The position numbers and the translations under genes were made by a program. From assembly GCF_014192115.1 (NCBI RefSeq), contig NZ_JACHXL010000005.1, forward strand, positions 110,298 through 174,297: a DNA stretch of 64,000 bases. Direction: 5' to 3'. The notes under the pieces were generated by a model, which did no database searches, was not told the DNA's origin, and saw nothing but the letters and a program-made list of their open reading frames with translations. Positions 1 to 9,226 of the stretch are shown one piece after another; the stretch's first letter is position 1; each line of letters begins with the position of its first letter. The DNA is from Psychrobacter luti. GTDB lineage: Bacteria; Pseudomonadota; Gammaproteobacteria; Pseudomonadales; Moraxellaceae.

Positions 1-331
1 GTGCCAATGCCCAAATCATACGGAAGCGGTTTTTATCTTGCTCGACACCGCCACGCGAAGAAGCACCAGACGCTTTACCCAAAAATGCTCTTTTACTTTT
101 TAGGTTTTTAACACTGGTATATGCGCCTTGCTCTTCGTTCTTTTTAAGGCGACCAAACAGTTTGCCTTTACGGCCATCGCTCGATTTATTATCAGATTTA
201 CTGCTTGTTTGCCCAGATTTGGCGGCACTAGCACGGCGTAACGGCTTGGTAACTTTACCGCTGGCTGGCTTTTTGTTGCTATTCTTAGCCGCAGCTTTAT
301 CACTATTGGCATTAGGCTTTTTATCACTCAT
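1..331 (-). CDS. ftsI: FtsI (PBP3) septal peptidoglycan transpeptidase, N-terminal part only
   Basis: Only the first 110 codons are in the window; the gene runs off the left edge. The ATG at 331 shares an ATGA overlap with the ftsL stop, the usual division-cluster coupling, with a GGAGG-like ribosome binding site (CGGAGGC) just upstream. The visible protein begins MSDKKPNANSDKAAAKN and is a Lys/Ser/Ala-rich cytoplasmic extension of about 95 residues, ending in NRFRMIWALA, which looks like the start of the membrane anchor. No catalytic motif is visible, so the call rests on position after rsmH and ftsL and on the basic tail followed by a hydrophobic segment. The extension is long for FtsI. Expected role: cross-linking of septal peptidoglycan. 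Confidence 0.8.
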   Translation of the reverse strand, partial: MSDKKPNANSDKAAAKNSNKKPASGKVTKPLRRASAAKSGQTSSKSDNKSSDGRKGKLFGRLKKNEEQGAYTSVKNLKSKRAFLGKASGASSRGGVEQDKNRFRMIWALA

Positions 332-891
332 CGTCCAGCCTCCGCTGCATCAGCATCGTTTGTCGCACTGTCAGGCGTTACCGTTGGCGATAAGTCGGTG
401 CTGGCGACGTTATTAACAGTATCTGAATTAGCTGCATCTGAATTAGCTGCATCTGAACTAACAACATCTGAGTCGTTGGTTACCACCGTATCTGAATCAT
501 CAGACTCGATTGGCGCTAGTGCAACTGCCGCGCCCGGTTGGATAATCAACTTGTCTTTGAGGGTGGGTGAAAACATACCCAGCTCGGCAACGGCACGACT
601 AGCAATTTGCGGGGTCGCACTAAAGGTTTGCTGCTCGATGAGTAAACGCTGATGCTCTACTTGCAGCTTGCGCTCTTGTTTTTTCATGTCTTGCAAGGTT
701 TTATAATCCTGATGATATTGCTGAACGCCTTCGGCCGTTTTGATACCGCTCCAGATAATTGCTGCCGCCAATAGCAATAATATGGCCACGTAAATACTAA
801 CCACATTAAATCGACGCACGAATAATTCGCCAACATCGGTATTAGGAGGCGTTGCGGTGCGACGGTTTACAGGTTTGTCAGATATTGCCAT
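328..891 (-). CDS. ftsL: FtsL cell division protein
   Basis: Small bitopic protein of the divisome that bridges FtsB/FtsQ and FtsI/FtsW. From the ATG at 891 it has 187 residues: a short cytoplasmic part, one membrane helix (IYVAILLLLAAAIIW) and a periplasmic coiled-coil segment rich in Gln/Glu/Lys (QDYKTLQDMKKQERKLQVEH). An upstream in-frame start would add 32 residues, but the coding start at MAISDKP fits the family better. The last 60 residues are a Ser/Asp/Ala/Asn/Thr low-complexity tail with near-repeats of SDAAN; the matching DNA repeat is at about 420-460. FtsL is poorly conserved in sequence, so the call depends on topology and on its place between rsmH and ftsI. Confidence 0.85.
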   Translation of the reverse strand: MAISDKPVNRRTATPPNTDVGELFVRRFNVVSIYVAILLLLAAAIIWSGIKTAEGVQQYHQDYKTLQDMKKQERKLQVEHQRLLIEQQTFSATPQIASRAVAELGMFSPTLKDKLIIQPGAAVALAPIESDDSDTVVTNDSDVVSSDAANSDAANSDTVNNVASTDLSPTVTPDSATNDADAAEAGR

Positions 892-1117
892 GACGATCTC
901 AAAAAGTGAACTACAAAATATAAAAAGCGCTAACCATTTGCGAGTGATCACACCCTCATGAGCCATCAGCACCATCAATAAAAACAAAAAAAATTATAAA
1001 AAAACCCAAGCAAAAATTAATTGCTGAGCCTAGCAGAGAATGTTTACAGCTTTTTAACAGCCGCGTAATCATTAAAACATTCAGTCATATTCTAACCACA
1101 TAATTTAATAGGAATCT

Positions 1118-2299
1118 TTATGGTTGCACATCTACTACATAATCAGTATCGGTACGGGTAGCCATACGTAACCATGCGCTACGTGAGCGCGGATTTTGGC
1201 TAATTTCTGCCTTGCTAGGACCGACGCGTTTTGGCTTACTAAAGTAGCGTGGACGCTTAGGCGGCATCGGTAGATTCTCATCCTCTGGATACTGACCCTT
1301 ACTATGACGTTGCAAAAACTGCTTGATACGGCGATCTTCTAAGGAGTGAAAACTGATCACTGCCAACTGCCCACCCGACTTTAGAATCGGAATGCTTTGT
1401 TCTAAAAAGTCGTCGACATCGCCAAGCTCGTTGTTAATGAAGATACGCATCGCCTGAAAACTTTGGGTTGCTGGATGCTTACCGCGTTGCCAATTGGGAT
1501 GAGCAACTTTTATCACCTCTGCCAGCTCAAGCGTGGAGGTATAACTGTCCATCTGCTTGATAGCACGAGCAATACGGCGACTGTGACGCTCTTCGCCGAA
1601 CTCATAAAGCACATTAGCCAGAGTTTCATCATCAACTTTTTCTAACCATTCAGCGACAGACTGCCCACGACTGGTATCCATGCGCATATCGACTGCACCA
1701 TCACGCATAAAGCTAAAACCGCGACTGCCGTCATCAATCTGTGGCGACGAGATGCCCAAATCTGCCATTAATCCGTCAACTTGCACGATACCCATCGCCG
1801 CTAAGCTGTCCGTCAAGGTCGCAAAGCTGTCATGCACCACTTTTACGCGACTGTCGGTAGTTGCCAATTCACGAGCAACGCTAATGGCTGTTGGGTCCTT
1901 ATCAAACACAATCAATGTTGCATCATCGGCAAGCTGACTTAATAGCAAACGACTGTGACCACCACGGCCAAAGGTTGCATCGACATAGATGCCACTCATT
2001 TGTAAGCTATTCTGTCCTGCGTCATCCGTTTGCTTGGGCAATGATTTGACACCCAATACCGCCGCGACCGCTTCTTGCAGTAGCACCGCATCATGGACAA
2101 AGCTCAATTCATCAGAAGTGGTTTGCTCTGTTGCAGCAGCTACAGACTCTTGAGCGGATGAATTAGCAGAGTCACTCTCTACAACAAAGTCATTTTCCAC
2201 TGCAGACAAGTCGCGCGCTGACTTAGCGTTATCAGTGGCTGACGAAGAAGTTGTTTTAAGATATTGCTTACTTTTTGGCTTATTATTCGATATGGACAC
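1118..2299 (-). CDS. rsmH: 16S rRNA m4C1402 methyltransferase RsmH (MraW)
   Basis: S-adenosylmethionine-dependent enzyme that methylates N4 of C1402 in 16S rRNA. The family core starts near residue 67 (FVHDAVLLQEAV) and continues with the SAM-binding stretch YVDATFGRGGHS, the segment GLMADLGISSPQIDD and the C-terminal LAVISFHSLEDRRIKQF. At 393 residues it is about 80 longer than usual because of a Ser/Ala/Asp/Glu-rich N-terminal extension that looks disordered. Normally mraZ precedes this gene; here it is absent and gltX is divergent upstream. A gap of 226 bases separates it from ftsL. Confidence 0.95.
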   Translation of the reverse strand: MSISNNKPKSKQYLKTTSSSATDNAKSARDLSAVENDFVVESDSANSSAQESVAAATEQTTSDELSFVHDAVLLQEAVAAVLGVKSLPKQTDDAGQNSLQMSGIYVDATFGRGGHSRLLLSQLADDATLIVFDKDPTAISVARELATTDSRVKVVHDSFATLTDSLAAMGIVQVDGLMADLGISSPQIDDGSRGFSFMRDGAVDMRMDTSRGQSVAEWLEKVDDETLANVLYEFGEERHSRRIARAIKQMDSYTSTLELAEVIKVAHPNWQRGKHPATQSFQAMRIFINNELGDVDDFLEQSIPILKSGGQLAVISFHSLEDRRIKQFLQRHSKGQYPEDENLPMPPKRPRYFSKPKRVGPSKAEISQNPRSRSAWLRMATRTDTDYVVDVQP

Positions 2300-2454
2300 A
2301 AACGACTCAGTAGATGACGACCATTTTGGTCAGTAATAGTAAAAAATCAGATGAAAATAAACAAGTTATGACTTGTCTAACATTATTATCGCAAGGATAC
2401 ACTGGTAGTCAAGCGCTAGAGGGGCTTTTCGTTAAAAATATCCCATCTCTCTGT

Positions 2455-2460
2455 TATACT
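2455..2460 (+). promoter_or_regulatory. possible -10 box of the gltX promoter
   Basis: TATACT lies about 120 bases before the gltX start in the divergent rsmH/gltX region (2300-2583). The matching -35 region is poor (TTAAAA at 2432), so this is only a candidate. I see no other structure in the gap. Confidence 0.3.
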
Positions 2461-2583
2461 AGCGCTATATTTTACGCTATTTTTCTACCTTGACGGCTAC
2501 TGTTTCATCCGTATTTTTTGTTCAAAGCTTTGATTAGCATTTTTCACTACCCTATTCATTAACCACCCTATTCTGAGATTTTT

Positions 2584-4113
2584 ATGATGCAACCATCGAC
2601 TTCTACTAGCAGCACGCGCCCTGTCCGCACTCGTATCGCGCCCTCACCGACTGGATTTCCTCATGTCGGCACTGCTTATATCGCGCTATTTAATTTAGCC
2701 TTTGCTAAAGCACATGGTGGCGAATTTATTTTACGTATCGAAGACACCGACCAAACACGCTCAACGGAGCAATCTGAAAAAATGATTTTGGATGCGCTGC
2801 GTTGGGTCGGCCTTGACTGGGCGGAAGGTCCAGACATTGGCGGTCCACACGCCCCTTATCGTCAGAGCGAGCGTAGCGATATTTATACCAAACACGCCGA
2901 GATGCTCATAGAAAAAGATCATGCGTTCCGCTGCTTTTGTACCAGCGAAGAGCTAGATACCATGCGTGCTGAGCAAATGGCCAATGGCGAGACACAACGC
3001 TATGATGGTCGCTGTGCTCATTTAGCCCCTGAAAAAACTGCGCAATTGGTTGCTGAGGGTAAGCCGAACGTTATCCGTATGCGTGTGCCAACCGAAGGCA
3101 TCTGTCAGGTACAAGACATGCTACGCGGGACGGTTGAGATTCCTTGGACGCAAGTCGACATGCAAGTGCTGCTAAAAACCGACGGCATGCCAACGTATCA
3201 TTTAGCCAACGTCGTCGATGACCATTTAATGGACATCAGCCATGTACTACGTGGTGAGGAATGGCTCAACTCTGCGCCTAAGCATCAGTTGCTTTATGAG
3301 TATTTTGGGTGGGAGATGCCAGTACTTTGCCACATGCCGCTCCTGCGTAACCCAGATAAATCAAAACTGTCAAAACGCAAAAATCCAACCTCCATCACTT
3401 ACTATCGTGATGCCGGCGTGCTACCTGAAGCGCTACTAAATTACCTCGGTCGTATGGGCTACTCAATGCCTGACGAAGCTGAGCAGTTTACCTTAGAAGA
3501 AATGATTGCCAGCTTTGATATTCAGCGTGTGTCGCTTGGCGGCCCTATTTTTGACATTGAGAAACTTAACTGGCTCAATGCTGAGTGGCTGCGCGCACTT
3601 ACTCCTGAAGAGTTAAAAAATAAAATCCTCGACTGGGCAAGTAACAGCGATAAATTAACGGCTATTGCAGCGGCGATTCAGCCTCGTATCGAGCTATTGT
3701 CTGATGCAGTTAATTGGGGCGGCTTTTATTTTCAAAACCTCCCGGATATCAACGCGGAAAGCTTTACTCATAAGTCGCTCACGCCTGAGCAAATCATGGA
3801 TATGTTACAACTGTCATTATGGCAGCTAGAAGTCTTGCCTACTTGGTCAGAAGAAAATATCTACGCCACCCTAAAAGGGCTTGCGGCTCATCTTGATATT
3901 AAGATGCGTGACTTTATGGCACCGTTCTTCATCGCTATCGCTGGTAGCACCTCATCGACACCAGTCATGAACTCTATGGCGATTATTGGCGCTGATATGA
4001 CGCTGACGCGCTTGCGTCATGCGGTTGATGTACTAGGTGGCCTCGGTAAAAAGAAACTCAAAAAACTAGAGAAACAAGCGGCTGAGTTGCCAGACTTTTT
4101 GGCAGCTGAATAG
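2584..4113 (+). CDS. gltX: glutamyl-tRNA synthetase
   Basis: Class I aminoacyl-tRNA synthetase charging tRNA-Glu. The 509-residue length is normal. The HIGH-type motif is at residues 20-30 ([11 protein letters not shown]) and the KMSKS-type loop at about 261-265 (KLSKR). Between them is a cysteine-containing insert (CFC near 118, C144) of the zinc-binding region seen in many bacterial enzymes. The start may be the first or second of two adjacent ATG codons. The gene is transcribed alone, divergent from rsmH, and ends in a strong hairpin. A tRNA-Glu gene lies 0.9 kb downstream. Confidence 0.97.
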   Translation: MMQPSTSTSSTRPVRTRIAPSPTGFPHVGTAYIALFNLAFAKAHGGEFILRIEDTDQTRSTEQSEKMILDALRWVGLDWAEGPDIGGPHAPYRQSERSDIYTKHAEMLIEKDHAFRCFCTSEELDTMRAEQMANGETQRYDGRCAHLAPEKTAQLVAEGKPNVIRMRVPTEGICQVQDMLRGTVEIPWTQVDMQVLLKTDGMPTYHLANVVDDHLMDISHVLRGEEWLNSAPKHQLLYEYFGWEMPVLCHMPLLRNPDKSKLSKRKNPTSITYYRDAGVLPEALLNYLGRMGYSMPDEAEQFTLEEMIASFDIQRVSLGGPIFDIEKLNWLNAEWLRALTPEELKNKILDWASNSDKLTAIAAAIQPRIELLSDAVNWGGFYFQNLPDINAESFTHKSLTPEQIMDMLQLSLWQLEVLPTWSEENIYATLKGLAAHLDIKMRDFMAPFFIAIAGSTSSTPVMNSMAIIGADMTLTRLRHAVDVLGGLGKKKLKKLEKQAAELPDFLAAE

Positions 4114-4169
4114 TTTTTTAGTTGTTTCTTAATAACACTATTGATTCATAATATTATTAGTGAATAAAA

Positions 4170-4200
4170 AAGAGGGGTCAGGCTATTACTGACCCCTCTT
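4170..4200 (+). terminator. terminator after gltX
   Basis: Perfect 12-bp stem (AAGAGGGGTCAG with its complement) around a 7-base loop; the 3' arm ends in CTCTT followed by TACG. It lies 57 bases after the gltX stop. Confidence 0.8.
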
Positions 4201-4266
4201 TACGTTACTCTCAGTACTTGCATACGAATACTGATTATTTATTTAACATTTAAATTGGAAATAGAA

Positions 4267-4626
4267 ATGGTAGCCAAGACCGTCACGATAGAAAGCAAAG
4301 ATTATGTCTTTAATACGTTAAAAGAAGCACAAAGATACTATGATGCAATCGTAAAAGAGCTATACGATGCCAAGCTAAACCTCACGACTGGGCAAGATTT
4401 TGAAGACCTAAAGTGGATATATAAGACTTACTCTGATTATAGTAAATCAGCGCGATTAAATGAGTCTGAGATTATAGGCTTTAAAGGAATCAGCACAGTA
4501 CAACAAAAAGGGGGACAATATATCCCCACAGAATGTGCTGCCATTATTTTTTCAGATGGTACAGAAGAAGAATTCTTTACAGATAAAGCCATTAAAGTGA
4601 TAGCCAGTCAGCAAAATCCGCGCTAA
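4267..4626 (+). CDS. small DUF3223/DCL-like protein of unknown function
   Basis: A 119-residue soluble protein from the ATG at 4267, with GGAA 8 bases upstream; a TTG at 4255 would add four residues. The layout resembles the DUF3223 (DCL) family: an N-terminal FNTLKEAQRYYDAIV segment, a middle helix, then ECAAIIFSDGTEEEFFTDKAIKVI, which matches the family pattern of a strand pair followed by a K-x-I end. That assignment is from memory of the pattern and not from a search. It stands alone between two terminators and the tRNA genes. No function is known to me. Confidence 0.6.
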   Translation: MVAKTVTIESKDYVFNTLKEAQRYYDAIVKELYDAKLNLTTGQDFEDLKWIYKTYSDYSKSARLNESEIIGFKGISTVQQKGGQYIPTECAAIIFSDGTEEEFFTDKAIKVIASQQNPR

Positions 4627-4692
4627 TTGAAGGCTATTAAATAACTAAATCGCTTTTTTTCACATATTTATGCATTATTTTTCAAATAGCGG

Positions 4693-4721
4693 TTGACAAG
4701 ACTGCTGGTCTTACATAAAAT
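4693..4721 (+). promoter_or_regulatory. sigma70 promoter for the tRNA genes
   Basis: Consensus -35 TTGACA at 4693-4698 and -10 TAAAAT at 4716-4721 with an ideal 17-base spacer. The predicted start falls about 10 bases before tRNA-Ala. Confidence 0.85.
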
Positions 4722-4738
4722 ACGCACACTCTTAGCGA

Positions 4739-4814
4739 GGGGCTATAGCTCAGTTGGTAGAGCACTTGCATGGCATGCAAGGGGTCAACGGTTCGACTCC
4801 GTTTAGCTCCACCA
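4739..4814 (+). tRNA. tRNA-Ala (anticodon GGC)
   Basis: A 76-base cloverleaf. The acceptor stem GGGGCTA pairs with TAGCTCC. The D arm contains AGTTGGTA, the anticodon loop ATGGCAT gives anticodon GGC, and the T loop is TTCGACT. The CCA end is encoded. It follows a strong promoter and probably shares a transcript with the tRNA-Glu 155 bases downstream. Confidence 0.97.
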
Positions 4815-4969
4815 TACTATTTATCGCAACGCTCAGTACTACTGAAAATTGATATAAATACTCGCTAGTAGGACGATATCAGCACCTAGGCACAGCTTTC
4901 TCTATTCAATAGATAAGCTCTCTGATATTGTGAAGTACCGTTGTAACCACTGGTTATAACACTCTATGC

Positions 4970-5045
4970 GTCCCCATCGTCTAGAGGCCTAGGACACCGC
5001 CCTTTCACGGCGGTAACGGGGGTTCGAATCCCCCTGGGGACGCCA
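4970..5045 (+). tRNA. tRNA-Glu (anticodon TTC)
   Basis: A 76-base cloverleaf. The acceptor stem GTCCCCA pairs with TGGGGAC. The anticodon stem CCGCC/GGCGG encloses loop CTTTCAC with anticodon TTC, and the T loop is TTCGAAT. CCA is encoded. A strong hairpin follows at 5108. Confidence 0.97.
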
Positions 5046-5107
5046 CTATTCGGCGTCACTTATTAGCACTTTTGCTTTGCATCAGATTAGACTAATAAGC
5101 GAACAAT

Positions 5108-5145
5108 AGAAAGGCCCAGTCATCATACGGTGACTGGGCCTTTCT
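5108..5145 (+). terminator. terminator after tRNA-Glu
   Basis: Perfect 15-bp stem starting AGAAAGGCCCAGTCA with an 8-base loop and TTTCT at the 3' end. The arm AGCCCAGTC/GACTGGGC recurs in the next terminator at 5957. Confidence 0.85.
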
Positions 5146-5268
5146 ATGTCTGTTGTTTCTGCAAACAGCTATCAAAGCTGTATAATTTCTTAGTAATATT
5201 GAAGAATGCAATGTAATGGCACTCTATAAATTATAGATATTTTAAGCTATCACAAGGATGTATTGGCT

Positions 5269-5922
5269 ATGTTCGGTATTGAGAATTATCTAGGGTTTGT
5301 CATGGCTGCTATTTTTTTAAACCTAACCCCTGGCACCGATAGCATGTACATCATCACTCGCAGCATGTCCCAAGGACAAACTGCAGGATTTTATTCGGTA
5401 CTTGGTATCATCTCAGGCATTTTAGTTCATACTTTATTGGCTGCATTTGGATTGTCCGTACTATTAGCCAGTTCGCCACTTGCCTTTACGCTAGTGAAAT
5501 ATATTGGTGCGAGCTATTTATGCTATCTAGGTTCTAAGATGCTGACTAGTAAACAGACACCTTTACTTGCCAGTAATTTACCTAATGAGGAAAAAATAGC
5601 GTCTGCTCGGCCATTAGATAGATGGCAGATATATAAGCAAGGGGTTATCACTAATACCTTTAATCCAAAAGTTGCTCTATTTTTTCTCGCATTCTTCCCT
5701 CAGTTTATCGACCCCAGTTATGCCAATAGTATGCTGTCGCTTTTATTTCTTGGTCTGACCTTTGCTACAACGGGTTTTATATGGTGCACGTGTTTAGCTT
5801 TATTAGCCTCAAAATTCAGTGAAAACCTGCGTAAAAATCCTACTATAGAAGTGATTTTAAATAGAATAAGTGGTGTGATATTTATTGGCATGGGGGTCAA
5901 GCTTTTGACTGAGAAGGCTTAA
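5269..5922 (+). CDS. LysE/RhtB-family amino-acid exporter
   Basis: Inner-membrane exporter of the LysE/RhtB superfamily, which expels amino acids such as threonine, homoserine or lysine; the substrate cannot be read from sequence. The ATG at 5269 has AAGGA 10 bases upstream and is preferred to a TTG at 5263. The 217 residues show the expected six hydrophobic segments. Family marks are LNLTPGTDSMYIITRSMSQG near the N terminus, a KYIGASYLCYLGSKML helix, and the conserved NTFNPKVALFFLAFFPQF segment. The gene is monocistronic. Confidence 0.9.
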   Translation: MFGIENYLGFVMAAIFLNLTPGTDSMYIITRSMSQGQTAGFYSVLGIISGILVHTLLAAFGLSVLLASSPLAFTLVKYIGASYLCYLGSKMLTSKQTPLLASNLPNEEKIASARPLDRWQIYKQGVITNTFNPKVALFFLAFFPQFIDPSYANSMLSLLFLGLTFATTGFIWCTCLALLASKFSENLRKNPTIEVILNRISGVIFIGMGVKLLTEKA

Positions 5923-5956
5923 GCCTTAAAACGATAAAAGCATGAGAAGCTCCCAT

Positions 5957-5989
5957 AAAAAAGCCCAGTCATCACGACTGGGCTTTTTT
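5957..5989. terminator. bidirectional terminator between the LysE-type gene and acnA
   Basis: A 14-bp stem (AAAAAAGCCCAGTC and complement) with a 5-base loop and T runs on both strands, between two convergent genes. Confidence 0.9.
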
Positions 5990-6009
5990 ATTTTAAATCT
6001 AATCAATTA

Positions 6010-8817
6010 TTAAGCAGCGTTTTTACTTTCAGCTGCCAATTGACGTAGTACATAGTGCAATACACCGCCGTGACGCACGTATTCGCGCTCTTTTGGCGTT
6101 TGTAGCATAACATTGACATCAAAGCTCTCAGACGAACCATCTGCACGTGTAGCCGTAACCTTGGCGGTTTTGCTTTCGCCATTATCTAGACCCGTGATGC
6201 TAAGCACCTCAGAACCGTCTAGGTTATAAGTCGCAGCATTTTCACCATCTTTAAAGGTCAATGGCAAGACACCCATACCGACTAGGTTTGAGCGGTGAAT
6301 CCGCTCAAATGAGCTGGTCAATACCGCTTTTACCCCGAGCAAAATCGTACCCTTCGCTGCCCAGTCACGGCTAGAGCCAGAGCCATATTCTGCACCGCCA
6401 AGGACTACTAGCGGACGCTTGTCTTCTTTATACTTCATCGCCGCATCATAGATAGCCATTTCTTTGCCATCTTGTAGCGTGGCGCTATCACCGTTAAAGT
6501 AATAGGTATAACCGCCCTCTTTGCCGCCCATCATAGTATTTTTAATACGGATATTGGCAAAGGTACCGCGAGTCATGACCGCATCATTACCACGGCGTGA
6601 ACCATAGCTATTGAAGTCGGCTTCCATCACACCGCGCTCTTGCAGGTACTTACCTGCAGGAGAGTCTGCATCGATATTACCAGCAGGCGAGATATGGTCA
6701 GTGGTGATTGAATCACCGAACAGGCCTAGAATACGTGCGCCTTCGATATCAGGGATACCTTCTGGCTCCATGGTCATACCATCAAAGAACGGTGGGTTCT
6801 TAATGTAAGTAGACTCTTCGCTCCATGGATACAGCTGACTATCAGCTGAGCTAATGGCGTTCCATGCTGCACTACCATCAAACACTTCACCGTAGTTTTT
6901 GCGGAACATATCAGCGTCGATATTATTGGCAATCAGCTCATTAATCTCATCTGACGTCGGCCAGATATCTTTTAGGAATACATTATTACCGTCTAGGTCT
7001 TGTCCTAAAGGGTGGGTAGTCAAGTCAATATCAACCGTACCTGCCAGCGCATAAGCAACCACTAATGGCGGTGATGCCAAGTAACTGGCTTTTACATGTG
7101 AGTGAATTCGACCTTCAAAGTTACGGTTACCTGACAGTACGGCAGCGGCAACTAGATCGCCTTCTTCGATAGCCTCTTCAATCGCTCCTAATAGCGGACC
7201 TGAGTTACCGATACAAGTAGTACAGCCATAACCTACTAAATAGAAACCGATTTTCTCTAGCTCATCCATTAACTGAGATTTTTCAAGATAATCAGTCACT
7301 ACTTTTGAACCTGGAGCAAGGGAGGTCTTGACCCATGGTTTAGCTGTCAGGCCTTTTGCCGCTGCTTTTTTCGCAACCAGACCTGCGCCAATCATGACTG
7401 CTGGGTTTGAGGTATTGGTACAAGAAGTAATCGCCGCGATAACGACAGAACCATCACGCAATCTATACTCTTCGTCTTCAATTTTTACCGTGCAATAAGT
7501 ACTGCCTTCCGCGCAAAAAGGATTAGGTTTTGCCGCTAATGCTTTTGCTTGCTCTTGCTTACCGCCTTCTTCATCAAAGCGAACTTTGGCTTCAACTTCT
7601 TTCTTACGGTCTTTGGTCATCGCCGTCAAGGTTTCACCAAATTTTTCATGCATATCAGATAGGTTGATACGCTGCTGTGGCAAGTTAGGGCCGGCAAGTG
7701 CTGGCTGTACTGATGACAAATCCAACTCTAGCTTACTTGAGTAAGTCGCAGCTGGCGTGTCGGCATCGTGCCATAAGCCTTGCGCCTTGGCATACTTTTC
7801 AACCAATTCAATTTGCGCTTCCTCACGTCCAGATAGACGCAGATAATCAATCGCCATTTGGTCAATTGGGAAAATACCGCAAGTCGCACCATACTCTGGT
7901 GACATGTTGGCAATCGTTGCACGGTCAGCCAGTGGCATGCTGTGCAAGCCTTCGCCATAGAATTCGACGAATTTACCAACCACGCCATGCGCTCGTAGCA
8001 TCTCAACCACACGCAATACCAAATCCGTTGCAGTAACGCCTTCGGTCAATTTACCCTTTAGCTCAAAGCCAACGACTTGTGGAATCAGCATCGATGATGG
8101 TTGACCAAGCATTGCTGCTTCTGCCTCAATACCGCCAACACCCCAACCAAGGACACCAATACCATTAATCATGGTAGTGTGACTGTCTGTACCAAACACC
8201 GTATCAGGATAAGCAGTCAACTCACCGTCGACATCAGCAGCCATTACCACACGGGCTAGATATTCAAGGTTAACCTGATGCACGATACCGGTTGCTGGTG
8301 GCACGACGACAAAGTTTTTAAAGGCATTTTTACCCCAATGCAAAAACTCATAACGTTCATTATTACGTTTAAATTCAATTTTTTCGTTTAAATCTAGCGC
8401 GTCTTCACGACCATAAGCATCGACCTGTACAGAATGGTCAACGACCAATTCACTTGGGATAAACGGGTTAATTTGCTCAGCATTACCACCAAGCTCAACC
8501 ACTGCATCACGCATCGCTGCCAAATCTACTACTGATGGTACACCGGTGAAATCTTGTAGCACCACTCGTGCTGGCATAAAAGCAATTTCTTTTGACGCTT
8601 CTGCGCCTGCATCCCAATTGGCAACCGCTTCGATGTGATTTTTGCCGACAGATTGGCCATCATCTTCGTTACGTAATAGGTTTTCTAAGACGATTTTCAT
8701 ACAAAATGGCAGTTTGCTGATGTTCTCGTAAGTGTTGGTCAGCTTTGGCAGGCTGTAATAGGTATGTTCCTTACCCGCGACAGAAATGGTGTCTTTTACA
8801 TTAAAAATATCACTCAT
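6010..8817 (-). CDS. acnA: aconitate hydratase A
   Basis: TCA-cycle enzyme that interconverts citrate and isocitrate with a [4Fe-4S] cluster. From the ATG at 8817 (AAGGAAG upstream) it has 935 residues, slightly longer than E. coli AcnA; an upstream start would add 22 unlikely residues. Cluster ligands are Cys466 (in ITSCTNTSNP), Cys532 and Cys535 (GYGCTTCIGNSGP). Other AcnA marks are DFTGVPSVVDLAAMRD, GTDSHTTMINGIGVLGWGVG, and the swivelling domain with GAEYGSGSSRDWAAKG. An insert of about 30 residues rich in Lys/Glu/Ala lies before the first cluster cysteine. It appears to be a single-gene unit. Confidence 0.97.
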   Translation of the reverse strand: MSDIFNVKDTISVAGKEHTYYSLPKLTNTYENISKLPFCMKIVLENLLRNEDDGQSVGKNHIEAVANWDAGAEASKEIAFMPARVVLQDFTGVPSVVDLAAMRDAVVELGGNAEQINPFIPSELVVDHSVQVDAYGREDALDLNEKIEFKRNNERYEFLHWGKNAFKNFVVVPPATGIVHQVNLEYLARVVMAADVDGELTAYPDTVFGTDSHTTMINGIGVLGWGVGGIEAEAAMLGQPSSMLIPQVVGFELKGKLTEGVTATDLVLRVVEMLRAHGVVGKFVEFYGEGLHSMPLADRATIANMSPEYGATCGIFPIDQMAIDYLRLSGREEAQIELVEKYAKAQGLWHDADTPAATYSSKLELDLSSVQPALAGPNLPQQRINLSDMHEKFGETLTAMTKDRKKEVEAKVRFDEEGGKQEQAKALAAKPNPFCAEGSTYCTVKIEDEEYRLRDGSVVIAAITSCTNTSNPAVMIGAGLVAKKAAAKGLTAKPWVKTSLAPGSKVVTDYLEKSQLMDELEKIGFYLVGYGCTTCIGNSGPLLGAIEEAIEEGDLVAAAVLSGNRNFEGRIHSHVKASYLASPPLVVAYALAGTVDIDLTTHPLGQDLDGNNVFLKDIWPTSDEINELIANNIDADMFRKNYGEVFDGSAAWNAISSADSQLYPWSEESTYIKNPPFFDGMTMEPEGIPDIEGARILGLFGDSITTDHISPAGNIDADSPAGKYLQERGVMEADFNSYGSRRGNDAVMTRGTFANIRIKNTMMGGKEGGYTYYFNGDSATLQDGKEMAIYDAAMKYKEDKRPLVVLGGAEYGSGSSRDWAAKGTILLGVKAVLTSSFERIHRSNLVGMGVLPLTFKDGENAATYNLDGSEVLSITGLDNGESKTAKVTATRADGSSESFDVNVMLQTPKEREYVRHGGVLHYVLRQLAAESKNAA

Positions 8818-9226
8818 GGTAGCTTCCTTATCGTTGTTATGGATCCTGAACATAAATGACTTTTGAACTAATATTACTATCAATCAATAAGTATCTATGC
8901 TGATAACTGGTGGCTAAATAGATGGTGTTTTAGTTGTTCTTAAATTAAATGGATTTGTTAAATTGAATGGCTATATTTAATTACTAACAATAGGAAAATG
9001 TTGAACAATAGCCAACTGTGCTGTTACTCTAACCAATTGCGTGTTAATGACGATTTTATTAATAAAGCGACATTAACAAAAGTTATAAGCATCTCTTTAG
9101 CGTTTAACAGTAACGTCCTTTTACCATAACAAATAACCCGTGCTTTGTTAACGTCTAGATGGTGTTGAATCGTGGCACAATCGTAAACGTAACAATGCTT
9201 TAGACGTTTAACAACAATGATTGCAT
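8818..9226. other. 409-base intergenic region between DUF3025 gene and acnA
   Basis: A+T-rich. The acnA promoter should lie in the right-to-left reading of the first 100 bases but I see no convincing boxes. One long-range inverted repeat is visible: GTTAACGTCTA at 9147-9157 against TAGACGTTTAAC at 9201-9212, with a 43-base loop, just after the stop of the DUF3025 gene. It has no T run. No ORF with a plausible start. Confidence 0.5.

Noticed and set aside
100..327. Minus-strand ORF of 75 codons at the left edge
   Set aside because: It is in a different frame from the FtsI reading that starts at 331 with an ATGA overlap and a good ribosome binding site.
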